Made by a program: the position numbers and the translations under genes | Shown: positions 33,227 through 42,380 of the stretch, piece by piece | Layout: each line of letters starts with the position of its first letter | How positions within the stretch are numbered: position 1 is the first letter of the stretch | Origin: DASRFR01 sp035651455 | GTDB lineage: Bacteria > Acidobacteriota > Terriglobia > Terriglobales > Acidobacteriaceae | Length of the DNA: 64,000 nt | Direction of reading: 5' to 3' | NCBI GenBank assembly: GCA_035651455.1 | Contig: DASRFR010000059.1 | Location: 124,001 to 188,000, forward strand | The notes under the pieces: model-generated | What the model was told of the DNA's origin: nothing | Seen by the model: only the letters and a program-made list of their open reading frames with translations | The model's database searches: none

Positions 33227-33251
33227 AATTCTTGCGCTGCCCGCAAGAATT
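33227..33251. other. Perfect 10-bp inverted repeat between the dehydrogenase and GNAT genes
   Basis: AATTCTTGCG (33227-33236) and CGCAAGAATT (33242-33251) with loop CTGCC. No T-tract follows on either side, so it is a poor intrinsic terminator; it ends 16 bp before the next start codon and could be an operator or a structured leader. Confidence 0.45.
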
Positions 33252-33267
33252 CTCGATAGGATTGCCT

Positions 33268-33816
33268 GTGCGATCTGCCGTGCAAACTGCACCCACGCTC
33301 GAAACTGCCCGCCTCATTATGCGGCCTTGGGGGGAAGCCGATATTCCTGAGTTGATCCCCCTGATCGGGAAGCGCGAGGTTGCCGCGACCACGCTGCGCA
33401 TTCCACATCCCTACACGCACGATGATGCGGCCGCTTTTCTGCGCTTTTGCCGTGAGGTGGAGGAGGAAAATCTCGGCGTCAGGCTGGCGATTATACTGCG
33501 CGAGAATGCAAAGCTCTGCGGTGGCATCGGCCTGGTCGCGGAGACGCAGCACCTTCACGCCGAACTCGGCTACTGGTTGGGGGTGCCGTATTGGGGAAAG
33601 GGCTACGCGACGGAAGCGGCGCAGGCCGTGGTGGAGTATGGATTTGAAGTGCTGAAGCTGCACCGGATTTACGCCTCGATTTTCCCACACAATCCGGCAT
33701 CGGGCCGAGTGCTGGAGAAGATTGGAATGACGCGCGAGGGCCGCCTGCGTGAGCACGTCTACAAATGGGAACGGTTTTACGACGTCGAGATGTACGGCAT
33801 CGTGAAGAAGTCGTAG
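33268..33816 (+). CDS. RimJ/RimL-type GNAT acetyltransferase
   Basis: 182 aa from a GTG at 33268 (AGGA six bases upstream); an upstream ATG at 33232 falls inside an inverted repeat and lacks a ribosome site. Typical opening TLETARLIMRPWGEADIPEL, acetyl-CoA loop VPYWGKGYATEAAQAVV and the C-terminal NPASGRVLEKIGMTREGRLREHV. Substrate may be a ribosomal protein N-terminus or a small amine; not predictable. Confidence 0.82.
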   Translation: MRSAVQTAPTLETARLIMRPWGEADIPELIPLIGKREVAATTLRIPHPYTHDDAAAFLRFCREVEEENLGVRLAIILRENAKLCGGIGLVAETQHLHAELGYWLGVPYWGKGYATEAAQAVVEYGFEVLKLHRIYASIFPHNPASGRVLEKIGMTREGRLREHVYKWERFYDVEMYGIVKKS

Positions 33817-33913
33817 CCCTCTGATTGGAAGATGCCATCCGCGAGCAAAGCACTTCTTACGGGCAGCGCAAGCACCTGAAGTATACGATCACATCTTGCC
33901 TTGGCTCGACGGC

Positions 33914-36019
33914 TTACGGGGACACTCCGAGCTGCCAGAACAGAAAACTCAACTGATCAGTCAGATCGCCAATCTGGGCGGTGACCGATCGTCCCGCCGA
34001 ATGCCCTGCCTTCAACTCGTAACGTAAGAGGATCGGCCGATCGGAGCCGGTATCCGCCTGCATGAGCGCCGCCATCTTGCGGGCATGCAGGGGTGCGACG
34101 CGCGTATCGGCATCGCCGGTCATGAACAGCACCGCCGGATATTTCGTGCCCTTCTTGACGTGCTGGTAAGGAGAATAGGCGTAGAGATACTTGAACTGCT
34201 CGGCATTATCCGCCGAGCCGTACTCGGAAACCCAGAACTGCGCTTCCATGAAATTCTGGTAGCGCAGCATGTCCAGCAGAGGATGCCAGCAGACCACGGC
34301 CTGGAAAAGGTCGGGACGCTGGGTCATAGCGGCGCCGACCAGCAGGCCTCCGTTGCTGCCGCCAAGAATCGAGAGCCGCGAGGTACTCGTGTAGTGGTTC
34401 TGGATAAGCCATTCGGCAGCGGCCAGGAAATCATCAAAGACATTCTGCTTCTTCTCCATCATGCCCGCGCGGTGCCAGGCCTCGCCGAATTCTCCTCCCC
34501 CGCGAAGGTTCACCTGCGCCACAACTCCCCCGCGCTCCGCGAACATGATGGTGTCAGCGGAGTAGGAAGGTGTGATGTTCACATTGAAGCCGCCGTAGCC
34601 GGTCAGGAGTGCGGGCGCCGAGCCGTCGGGCTGGAAGCCCTTCTTGAAGACGAGAAACATGGGCACCTTGGTGCCGTCTTTCGATGCAAACCATTCCTGT
34701 CGCACCTCGAAAGCATCGCTCTGCACGGGCGCCCGCACTTGCGCCCAGGTGGATTGCGTGCCGTTGGAAGTGTTGTAGCGGTAAATGGTTTTGGCAGTTG
34801 CGAAGGAACTGAACTCGATGAACGCATCGCGCCCTTCCCATCGCCCGGACATGCCTTCCACCGCAACTAGCGTGGGGAACTTGACTTGGGCAGCCAGGTT
34901 GCCAGTGGCGGTGAACAGCTTCACTTCCGAACTGGCGTTGCGAACGTAGCTCACCAGGACCTTGCCGCCCGCCGGGGTAATGCCGTCAATGGCCACATCG
35001 CTTTCGGGAACAATTTCGCGCCAGTGATCCGGTGCGGGATCGTCGAACTTCGCGGCCATCACCCGGCCATTGGGAGCTTTCCAGTTGGTGTGCAGGATCA
35101 CCTCGTCCCCCGCCGCATAAGCAAAAAAACGGGCGTCGATACCTTTGGTGATCATCTGCAAAGCGCCGTGCTTTTCCAAATCCTGAGCCCAGATTTCGGT
35201 TTTGTCGCCGGTTGATCCGTAAGACACCAGCACCACAAGGTGGCGGCCGTCTTCTGATGCATCGGCGACGATGATTTTGTCCTTGGCATATCCCTTCCCA
35301 AAAATTTCCGGGTCTGCGGAAACGTCGGTGCCCACCTTGTGAAAGCGCACACGCGGCCCGTCGCCCGACATCATGGAGTAATAGAAGCCATTGCGATCCG
35401 GGAGGAACGAGACCTCGAAGTAGACCGCGGGAGGAAGTTTGTCGGCCATGTCGTGGCGCGCATCGACGTCGAAGAGCCGAATTTCCTGTTCATCGGCGCC
35501 GCCCTGCCTCACACCGTAAGCCATGACCTTGCCGTCTTTCGAGACATCCATCACTTCAACGTTGGTGGAGTGATCCGGGCTCATGGGCAAAGGATCGATC
35601 AGCAACTCCTCTTTGCCGCGCTGCCGTTCCCGCATGTAAATGAGGTAGAGATCCTGGTCGGCGGCACGCTTGCGATAGAAGTAACGTTCGCTGCGCTCGA
35701 TGGGCATGCGAATGCTGTCGATTCTCAGCAACTCCGTGGCACGCTGCTGAACCCGCGACCGGCCGGGCCACGCGTCCAGAAGTTTATGGGTGTAGGCATT
35801 CTCGGCATTGATCCATGCCCGCGTCTCCGGACTGTTCTGATCTTCGAGCCAGCGGTAGGGATCGCTGATCGTGACCCCGTGCAGGGTCTGCTGCACATTG
35901 TCCTGGCGGGCAACTGGAGGACCGGCCGGAGCTTTCTGAGCAGCCTGGTTTTGCGCAGTGGCAACACTAACGATAATTGCGATACAAAGGACGAAGAAGG
36001 ACAGTCGCAAAGCTTTCAC
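33914..36019 (-). CDS. Secreted prolyl oligopeptidase (S9A) family peptidase
   Basis: 701 aa from the GTG at 36019, which has GAGG five bases upstream; the in-frame GTG at 36025 is the alternative. Signal peptide KALRLSFFVLCIAIIVSVATAQ, an N-terminal seven-bladed propeller that starts with QTLHGVTISDPYRWLEDQNSPETRAWI, then the alpha/beta hydrolase domain with nucleophile GGSNGGLLVG, the Asp of MTGDADTRVAP and the His of KAGHSAGRS. Cuts short proline-containing peptides, probably in the periplasm. It stands alone. Confidence 0.92.
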   Translation of the reverse strand: MKALRLSFFVLCIAIIVSVATAQNQAAQKAPAGPPVARQDNVQQTLHGVTISDPYRWLEDQNSPETRAWINAENAYTHKLLDAWPGRSRVQQRATELLRIDSIRMPIERSERYFYRKRAADQDLYLIYMRERQRGKEELLIDPLPMSPDHSTNVEVMDVSKDGKVMAYGVRQGGADEQEIRLFDVDARHDMADKLPPAVYFEVSFLPDRNGFYYSMMSGDGPRVRFHKVGTDVSADPEIFGKGYAKDKIIVADASEDGRHLVVLVSYGSTGDKTEIWAQDLEKHGALQMITKGIDARFFAYAAGDEVILHTNWKAPNGRVMAAKFDDPAPDHWREIVPESDVAIDGITPAGGKVLVSYVRNASSEVKLFTATGNLAAQVKFPTLVAVEGMSGRWEGRDAFIEFSSFATAKTIYRYNTSNGTQSTWAQVRAPVQSDAFEVRQEWFASKDGTKVPMFLVFKKGFQPDGSAPALLTGYGGFNVNITPSYSADTIMFAERGGVVAQVNLRGGGEFGEAWHRAGMMEKKQNVFDDFLAAAEWLIQNHYTSTSRLSILGGSNGGLLVGAAMTQRPDLFQAVVCWHPLLDMLRYQNFMEAQFWVSEYGSADNAEQFKYLYAYSPYQHVKKGTKYPAVLFMTGDADTRVAPLHARKMAALMQADTGSDRPILLRYELKAGHSAGRSVTAQIGDLTDQLSFLFWQLGVSP

Positions 36020-36176
36020 GGTCACCTCGATATCGGCAAACGGAGAATTCTGCTATCGCGAGGTGGCACTGTCAAGAAATCCTCGCTTCTTAGGGGTCCA
36101 AGACATTTGCTTCTAACAAAACAGCGGATCGCTGTAAGCAGCAATTTCGCCGATCGGGGGCGTTCTCGGTAAGGGC

Positions 36177-36578
36177 TCAAGGCTTGTACAACTCTTCCAG
36201 CAGCTCGTAGGCACGCCGCAGATGAGGAATCACGATGCTGCCACCTACGACCAATGCCACGTTCAGCGCCTCCTGCTGCTCCTCTTTCGTTGCCGCCAAC
36301 CTGTACGACTGGATGATGTGGTAGTTGATGCAATCGTCACAACGCAGCCCCGCGGAGACGACCAATCCCATCAGTTCCTTGTATTTCGCCGGAATGGCCC
36401 CTTCCAGGTAAGTGTTGTGGTCGATATTGTAAAAACGCTTGACCAGGAAGTTGTCGGCGCGGTCCACGTTGGCATTCAAGCGGGTGCGAGTATCCATGAA
36501 GCGCCGGGCAATCTCACTCTTGTCCGCCACCTGCTTCTCACTGAAGAGGTAGGCAGGTTCTTTGCGTTCGGTGTTCAT
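36177..36578 (-). CDS. Carboxymuconolactone decarboxylase/AhpD-like protein
   Basis: 133 aa from the ATG at 36578 (TTG at 36584 is in frame too). Helical AhpD-like fold with the CxxC-containing segment VSAGLRCDDCINYHIIQSYRLAAT; the CDDC pair and His are the peroxidase/thiol site of AhpD relatives. The tail VALVVGGSIVIPHLRRAYELLEEL is the usual last helix. Probably a thiol-disulphide or peroxide-related protein; the exact activity is unknown. Confidence 0.8.
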   Translation of the reverse strand: MNTERKEPAYLFSEKQVADKSEIARRFMDTRTRLNANVDRADNFLVKRFYNIDHNTYLEGAIPAKYKELMGLVVSAGLRCDDCINYHIIQSYRLAATKEEQQEALNVALVVGGSIVIPHLRRAYELLEELYKP

Positions 36579-36584
36579 GCGCAA

Positions 36585-36884
36585 AGAGTAGCAGAGAGCG
36601 GCACTTGGTAAATCACAAGTTTCAGCGGCCTCGCGGCTTCTGCCTCTTTTCGGGAATTGAGTCGATAGGGGTTGACAGCTACTTTGACAACTTGTTTACA
36701 CCGCGGCGACATCTTCGTCGGCAGCCCCGACGTCCAATAGTCATGTAGCTCGAAAGTAATTCGCGCTGCGGTCTCCGGGGATCGGAAGTAAATCGTAATC
36801 CAGCGCAGAGCACACGGGAACGAACCTGTTCCCGTGGAATGCGGCGGCCCGGTTGCAAGCCCGGGCAGATAAAAGGGAGTCGAG
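36585..36884. other. Intergenic stretch with two hairpins
   Basis: 300 bp. CACGGGAAC/GTTCCCGTG (36813-36821 with 36828-36836) is a perfect 9-bp inverted repeat, followed by a second GC arm pair around CCCGGTTGCAAGCCCGGG near 36850. Neither is followed by a T-tract. It might be a structured leader for the small frame that begins at 36885, or a small RNA. Confidence 0.35.
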
Positions 36885-37038
36885 AATGTCACCGCTCGCG
36901 GAATTTGAGCTTGTGCTGGAGAGAGTCATCGCACACCTGACTGGCAACCTGGGCAATCCGGCGTTGCACGAATTCGATCAGGTCTGGGAAGGGGCAAACC
37001 GGGTGTGCGACGACTACGAAATTTGCAACCCGGATTAG
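36885..37038 (+). CDS. Possible 50-aa small protein
   Basis: ATG at 36885 with GGAG about 6 bases upstream, translation starting MSPLAEFELVLERVIAHL and ending DDYEICNPD. It overlaps the DUF72 gene end by 4 bp in the opposite direction. Amphipathic and acidic, no known family. It could be spurious. Confidence 0.3.
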
Positions 37039-37760
37039 CTTGTCGCCGCTGCTGTCGACGCCCGCAAAACTTCCACCGCGTACAGGGCTCCCTGCGGCGT
37101 CTCTTCGTGTTTGAAGTACGCATACGTGTCCCGTCCCGCGGCGAGATGGCCCTGGATGCGGCCCACCATGGCCTCACGCTCCTCGGGAGTGTAGGTCGGT
37201 TTGCGGAAGCGGTAATAAGTGAAATCGGCAGTAACCACGTCAGGAGTGTTGCGATCTTCCGTTTCAGCCACGCACAAGGCGATGTTGTGATTCCTGAGTG
37301 TGTCGAAGGTAGCGTCGGTGAGCCACGACTCGTGGCGGAACTCAAAGGCCGTGTGCACTCCTCGCGGCAAGATCGCAAGAAAGCTTCCCAGCACCTCGAT
37401 GTCGGCCTTCATATTGGGCGGAAGCTGGAATAAAACAGGGCCCATTTTGCGGGCATGAGCCAGATCTTCAATCGTTCCCAGAAATCGTTTTACAAACTCG
37501 TCACAGTCCTTGAGGCGCTTGATGTGGGTGATGACCTGGTGCGCCTTGATGCCGAAGCGGAAGTTCTCGGGTGATTCCTCAATCCACTTCTGCACGGTCG
37601 TTTCCTTCAGCAATTGGCGGAAGCTGAAGTTCACTTCGACGGTGTTCAACTGCGTGGCGTAGTACTTGAGGAAGTTCTTCTGCGGCAGCTTTTCTGGATA
37701 GAAATCAGGCTTCCAACTGGGATACGCCCAGCCGGATGTGCCTGCGAAGAATTGTGCCAT
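37035..37760 (-). CDS. DUF72 (YecE-like) TIM-barrel protein
   Basis: 241 aa from the ATG at 37760; the frame extends to 38099 but the extra part lies inside the LigD gene. The opening FFAGTSGWAYPSWKPDFYPEKLPQ and the TVEVNFSFRQLL, PENFRFGIKAHQVITH and LFQLPPN segments are DUF72 signatures. The fold is a TIM barrel related to xylose isomerase-like enzymes, activity unproven. It follows the LigD polymerase gene by 23 bp, a neighbourhood seen repeatedly with NHEJ genes, though a repair role is only suggested by that. Confidence 0.85.
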   Translation of the reverse strand: MAQFFAGTSGWAYPSWKPDFYPEKLPQKNFLKYYATQLNTVEVNFSFRQLLKETTVQKWIEESPENFRFGIKAHQVITHIKRLKDCDEFVKRFLGTIEDLAHARKMGPVLFQLPPNMKADIEVLGSFLAILPRGVHTAFEFRHESWLTDATFDTLRNHNIALCVAETEDRNTPDVVTADFTYYRFRKPTYTPEEREAMVGRIQGHLAAGRDTYAYFKHEETPQGALYAVEVLRASTAAATS

Positions 37761-37783
37761 GGGTACTCCCGGCAAAAGTGGGA

Positions 37784-38884
37784 TTATACCTTCCGTGGCG
37801 CGGTTTTCGTTGAGGGCCGCGCCTTTGCAGTTCGTGAGGCTTTCTGGCGCGCGCGAACGGCAACAGGTTTCGCGCCTGAACTGGCGCGTCTGGATGCTCT
37901 TGCAGGGGGCTTGCTCTCTTCCGCCTGCGCGGCGATATCCACCTTCTCGGGCCGGGGAGCCTCCGCAGTGAGCCTGGTGAGATCTGGCAGTTTCTGCTTC
38001 AACTTCAAAACCGGCTCGAAAAGGTCCCCTATCTTCTGCACGCGGTCGAGCACCTGCGACGCTTCGAACACCAGCATGTGGGGATCTTTCTTCTTCCACA
38101 AACGCTCAACTTCCTCCCAACTGACGGGAGTCGAAACCGAGGGCCTTTCTCGCGCGCGCAGCGAATACACCGAGACCGTCGTCTTGTGCTCGTCGTTCTG
38201 GCTCCAATCGACGAAGACCTTATTGGTACGGATAGCTTTTTTCATGTCGGATACGATCAGATCGGGATGCTCTTGTTCGAGAAGGCGCGCGAGCGCATGA
38301 GCGAACGGTTTAGTCTGGTCGTAGGAGGTGGGCGTGTGCAGGGGAACGTAGACCTGCAATCCCTTCGAGCCGGAAGTTTTCGCGAAACTCTGCAAGCCGA
38401 AGTGCTCAAAGATGCCGCGCACCCACAGTCCTACCTGGGCGCATTGCACGATGTTGGCCGGCGGCCCAGGATCAAGATCGAAGACGATCATGGTGGGACA
38501 GGCAATGTCCTTGGCCAATGACAGCGACGGGTGCAATTCGAGCGAGGCGAGGTTCGCCACCCATATCAGGGTCGCCAGGTCATTCGCGAGAACATAATTC
38601 ACGTTGCGGTTGTTGCCATAGCTCCAGATGGGCGCAACCTGCAGCCAATCCGGGCGGTGCACGGGCGCATTCTTTTCGAAGAAGAACTCCTGGTCGACAC
38701 CACCAGGATAGCGCTTCATGGTGAGCGGACGTCCTCTTAAATGCGGCAGCAACACCGGCGCGATGCGGGCGTAGTAATCGATGACCTGTCCCTTGGTGAA
38801 GCCGGTCGCCGGATACAGCACCTTGTCGAGGTTTGAGAGCTTGAGGTGCCTGCCGCCGATTTCGACGACTTGGGAAGTAGCCAC
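37784..38884 (-). CDS. LigD-type NHEJ DNA polymerase/primase (stand-alone)
   Basis: 366 aa. PolDom of LigD: LSNLDKVLYPATGFTKGQVIDYYARIA, RPLTMKRYPGGVD, FDLDPGPPANI with the catalytic DxD, and KTSGSKGLQVYVPL. It fills gaps and adds nucleotides at double-strand breaks, with Ku. Here the polymerase is alone: no ligase or phosphoesterase domain is attached. After residue about 300 there is a Lys/Arg/Ala-rich tail (RASRRASSGAKPVAVRARQ), likely unstructured DNA-binding. Ku and a ligase must be elsewhere if the pathway works. Confidence 0.9.
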   Translation of the reverse strand: MATSQVVEIGGRHLKLSNLDKVLYPATGFTKGQVIDYYARIAPVLLPHLRGRPLTMKRYPGGVDQEFFFEKNAPVHRPDWLQVAPIWSYGNNRNVNYVLANDLATLIWVANLASLELHPSLSLAKDIACPTMIVFDLDPGPPANIVQCAQVGLWVRGIFEHFGLQSFAKTSGSKGLQVYVPLHTPTSYDQTKPFAHALARLLEQEHPDLIVSDMKKAIRTNKVFVDWSQNDEHKTTVSVYSLRARERPSVSTPVSWEEVERLWKKKDPHMLVFEASQVLDRVQKIGDLFEPVLKLKQKLPDLTRLTAEAPRPEKVDIAAQAEESKPPARASRRASSGAKPVAVRARQKASRTAKARPSTKTAPRKV

Positions 38885-39027
38885 TCGCGCGCTCCTTTTG
38901 CCAATTTTGGACTTCGCCCGCGCACACCTTCGCGCGAGACTGGTGAGATGACAAGGGCTCTAGTATAGTTGCGCCGCGTACGCGGAGCACAGGCTACAAA
39001 CGCGTACAGGATCGGGAACTGGAGTCC

Positions 39028-40689
39028 ATGCCGACTACACGCCGCGAATTCATCTACGGGATTGGCTCGCTTGGGGCCGCCTCTCTTCTGTCCCTTCAGC
39101 GCACCGAACCAGAACTCATCCTCTATAACGCAAATATCTGGACGGTGGATCCGCGCAATCCGCAAGCACAAGCGGTAGCCATTTCCGGCGGCCGGTTCTT
39201 GGCGGTCGGCCCGAACGACGAAGTGATGGCATTGGCGGCAGGAAGCGCAAAGAAAGTCGACCTCGGCGGCCGGTTCGTCACCGCCGGGTTCATCGACGCC
39301 CATTCCCATCCGGCACAAGCCGGGCTCGACCACTTGCGCATGGTGGATTGCGATCTGCGTTCCATTGCGGAGATCCAGGCAGCGCTGCGCAAGCGGGCGG
39401 CGCAAACGCAGCCCGGGCAATGGGTACTCGGATTCAAATATGACGACACGAAGACATCCGACAACCGGCCACTCACGATCGAGGATTTGGATACCGCGAT
39501 TCCCGACCATCCGGTGTTTGTGGAACATCGGGGAGGTCACACCGCATGGGTAAACTCGCTTGCGCTGAAACAAGCGAAAGTGGACGAGCACAGCCCCGAT
39601 CCGCCGGGCGGCAGATATGACCATGATCCCGCGACCGGAAAGTTAACCGGGCACCTGCGGGAAAATGCGAAGACCAGTTTTGAGCAATTGATTCCGAGCA
39701 AATTCACGCGCCAGGATCACCGTGAGGGCGTGAAACTGATCGCGAAGATGATGACGCGCACCGGCATCACGTCCGTGACGGATGCCTTCGGAACGCCCGA
39801 GGATCTGCAGGCTTACCAGGACGCACGCGATTCCGGCGATCTGCGGTTGCGCGTGTACTGCCATATCGGGTTCATGTTCATGGATCAGATGATGGCGGCG
39901 GGCGTTCGCACTGGATTGGGGGACGACCTGGTGCGCGTGGGCGCGGAAAAGATGCTGTGCGATGGCTCCATTTCGGAGCGCACCGCGCGCGTGTCGCAGG
40001 CCTACATTGGGCGTCCGAATGATTTCGGCATACTGGTTCATACGGAAGACGAACTTTACGAGCAGGCTCGCAAGGCCCATGCCGCAGGCTGGCAATTAGC
40101 CACGCATGCAAACGGGGATGTTGCCATAGACACCACGCTGCGCGTTTACGAGCGTTTGCAGCGAGAGATACCGCGGCACGATGCCCGCTACCGCCTGGAG
40201 CATTGCACGATCGTGAACGATGCATTGATTCAGCGCATAAAGAGCCTGGGCGCGATTCCAACCCCGTTTTCCACCTACGTGTATTACCACGGGGAAAAGA
40301 TGAAAGAATACGGGGCGGAACGACTCGATCACATGTTCGCGCTGCGCAGCTTTCTGGACGCGGGAATCCGGCCGACGCAAGCCTCTGACTATCCCCCGGG
40401 GCCGTTTGAGCCCATGATGGCGTTGCAATCGGAGGTAACGCGCACGGATTCGAAGGGGAATCTCTGGGGACCGAAACAACGGATTAGCGTGGAAGAGGCC
40501 ATTCGCGTGGGGACCATCCATGGAGCGTACGCTTCGTATGAAGAAAGGGCCAAAGGATCGATTGAACCGGGGAAACTCGCTGACCTGGTGGTGATGGGGC
40601 GCGATCCATTCAAGGAAGACACATCCCAACTCATCCACATCCCCGTGGAACGAACCATGGTGGGCGGGAACTGGGTGTGGGAGAGTTGA
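39028..40689 (+). CDS. Exported YtcJ-like amidohydrolase (amidohydrolase 3 family)
   Basis: 553 aa. The N-terminus MPTTRREFIYGIGSLGAASLL has the Tat twin Arg followed by a hydrophobic stretch. Metal-dependent amidohydrolase features: ILYNANIWTVDPRNPQAQAVAI (typical urease-like beta-sandwich), GFIDAHSHPAQAGL (HxH), VDCDLRS, QLATHANGDVAIDTTL, and a C-terminal EPGKLADLVVMGRDPF. Family members hydrolyse N-acyl or imide bonds; the substrate is unknown. GGAG precedes the ATG. Confidence 0.88.
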   Translation: MPTTRREFIYGIGSLGAASLLSLQRTEPELILYNANIWTVDPRNPQAQAVAISGGRFLAVGPNDEVMALAAGSAKKVDLGGRFVTAGFIDAHSHPAQAGLDHLRMVDCDLRSIAEIQAALRKRAAQTQPGQWVLGFKYDDTKTSDNRPLTIEDLDTAIPDHPVFVEHRGGHTAWVNSLALKQAKVDEHSPDPPGGRYDHDPATGKLTGHLRENAKTSFEQLIPSKFTRQDHREGVKLIAKMMTRTGITSVTDAFGTPEDLQAYQDARDSGDLRLRVYCHIGFMFMDQMMAAGVRTGLGDDLVRVGAEKMLCDGSISERTARVSQAYIGRPNDFGILVHTEDELYEQARKAHAAGWQLATHANGDVAIDTTLRVYERLQREIPRHDARYRLEHCTIVNDALIQRIKSLGAIPTPFSTYVYYHGEKMKEYGAERLDHMFALRSFLDAGIRPTQASDYPPGPFEPMMALQSEVTRTDSKGNLWGPKQRISVEEAIRVGTIHGAYASYEERAKGSIEPGKLADLVVMGRDPFKEDTSQLIHIPVERTMVGGNWVWES

Positions 40690-40853
40690 AGGCAGAGGCG
40701 CGCAATTGCCTTCTGAATTTGCGGTTAGGCTCGTCTTAATGGCATAACGCGATCACTCCGCTTCTGACATCCCCACGCGATCCCAGGCGTTTGACAATCT
40801 CCCTTGGCGCCACGTAACTTCGATTTTTGCCCGTTTTCTGTCGTGGAGGTCCG

Positions 40854-42380
40854 ATGAGACATCTTCCTACGCGAGTCTTCATCACGTTTCTGCTGCTCAG
40901 TGGGCTGGCCGCAGCCCAAGATCTCGCCTCGTTTGAAAAGCACATCACGGTGAAGAAATTGGAGAATGGCCTGACAGCTATCGTGTACGAGCGGCCGGAA
41001 GCACCGGTGTTTTCCTTCTTCACGCACGTGGATGCAGGCTCTACCCAGGATCCCCTTGCGAAGACCGGACTGGCCCACATGTTCGAGCACATGGCATTCA
41101 AGGGCACGAACAAGATCGGGACTACGGATTACGCAGCCGAAAAGGTCGCGTTAGAAAAGGTGGAAACGGCTTACGCGGCTTACGTCCGAGAGCGCGATAA
41201 GAAGATCGACCGCAACGATCAGGAAGTACAGCGCCTGTACAAAGAATGGAAAGACGCCGTTGCCGCCGCCAACAAGTACGTCGTCCCCAACCAGTTTGGG
41301 CAAATCGTGGAACAAGAAGGCGGGGAAGGTCTGAACGCGTTCACCAACGACGACGAAACCGGCTATCACTACTCGTTTCCGTCGAACCGGCTGGAACTGT
41401 GGGCGTACCTGGAATCAGAACGCTTCCTGTATCCCGTCATGCGGCAGTTTTACGATGAGCGCAACGTGGTGATCGAAGAAAGGCGCATGCGCACGGACAG
41501 CAACCCGATTGGCCGATTGCTGGAGCAGTTCACGACCGCCGCTTTCCAGGCCAACCAATACCAGCGCCCGACGGTTGGCTGGATGTCGGACCTGAACTCA
41601 TTTTCCGCAACCGATGCGGACCGCTTCTTTCACACTTACTACATTCCCTCCAACATGGTGGTAACGGTAGTGGGCGATGTGAAAGCCGCAGAGGCCATGC
41701 CCATCATCGAGAAATATTTTGGCCGCATCCCATCGGCGCCGAAGCCGGACGAGCGGACCACCGACGAGCCTCCCCAGAACTCGGAACGGCGCGTCATGCT
41801 CTATGAAATGGCGCAGCCGCTCTACCTGGAGGGATACCATCGGCCCGATTACCGCAGTCCCGATGATGCCGTTTACGACGCAATCGCGGACCTGATGTCG
41901 AACGGCCGCACCTCTCGCCTCTATCGGGCACTGGTGCGCGATAAGCAGATCGCCTCAGATTCCGCCGGGTTTACCGGTTTACCCGGAAACAAGTATCCGC
42001 ACCTGTTTGCGTTCTACGCATTCCCCATGCCGGGCCACACGCCGGAAGAAATGGAAAAGGCGATTCACGAAGAAATCGAAAAGCTCAAGACTCAGGACGT
42101 GAGCGACGAGGAATTGAAGATGATCAAGACTCGGGCAAAGGCCAATTTGATCCGCGGCCTTGCCGATAACCAGGGCCTGGCAATGCAATTGGGGATTTAC
42201 CAGGCGCGCTACGATGACTGGCGCGAGTTGTTCCGCTCGGTCGATCGCATCGACAAAGTCACGAAAGCGGACATTCGTCGCGTGGCAAACCAGACATTCA
42301 CATCGACCAACCGGACCGTCGGCATCATCCAAACTCTCTCCACCGCGAATGCAAGCGCGCAGAAGGCAGGTGCGCAATGA
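40854..42380 (+). CDS. Secreted M16 zinc peptidase, catalytic subunit
   Basis: 508 aa from the ATG at 40854 (GGAGG seven bases upstream). Signal peptide MRHLPTRVFITFLLLSGLAAAQ, then the M16 zinc site LAHMFEHMAFKGT (HxxEH, inverted zincin) with the downstream Glu region (FYDERNVVIEERRMRTDSN). Two M16 halves follow. Periplasmic degradation of small peptides, or processing, is probable. Overlaps the second M16 gene by 4 bp and likely forms a heterodimer with it. Confidence 0.92.
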   Translation: MRHLPTRVFITFLLLSGLAAAQDLASFEKHITVKKLENGLTAIVYERPEAPVFSFFTHVDAGSTQDPLAKTGLAHMFEHMAFKGTNKIGTTDYAAEKVALEKVETAYAAYVRERDKKIDRNDQEVQRLYKEWKDAVAAANKYVVPNQFGQIVEQEGGEGLNAFTNDDETGYHYSFPSNRLELWAYLESERFLYPVMRQFYDERNVVIEERRMRTDSNPIGRLLEQFTTAAFQANQYQRPTVGWMSDLNSFSATDADRFFHTYYIPSNMVVTVVGDVKAAEAMPIIEKYFGRIPSAPKPDERTTDEPPQNSERRVMLYEMAQPLYLEGYHRPDYRSPDDAVYDAIADLMSNGRTSRLYRALVRDKQIASDSAGFTGLPGNKYPHLFAFYAFPMPGHTPEEMEKAIHEEIEKLKTQDVSDEELKMIKTRAKANLIRGLADNQGLAMQLGIYQARYDDWRELFRSVDRIDKVTKADIRRVANQTFTSTNRTVGIIQTLSTANASAQKAGAQ

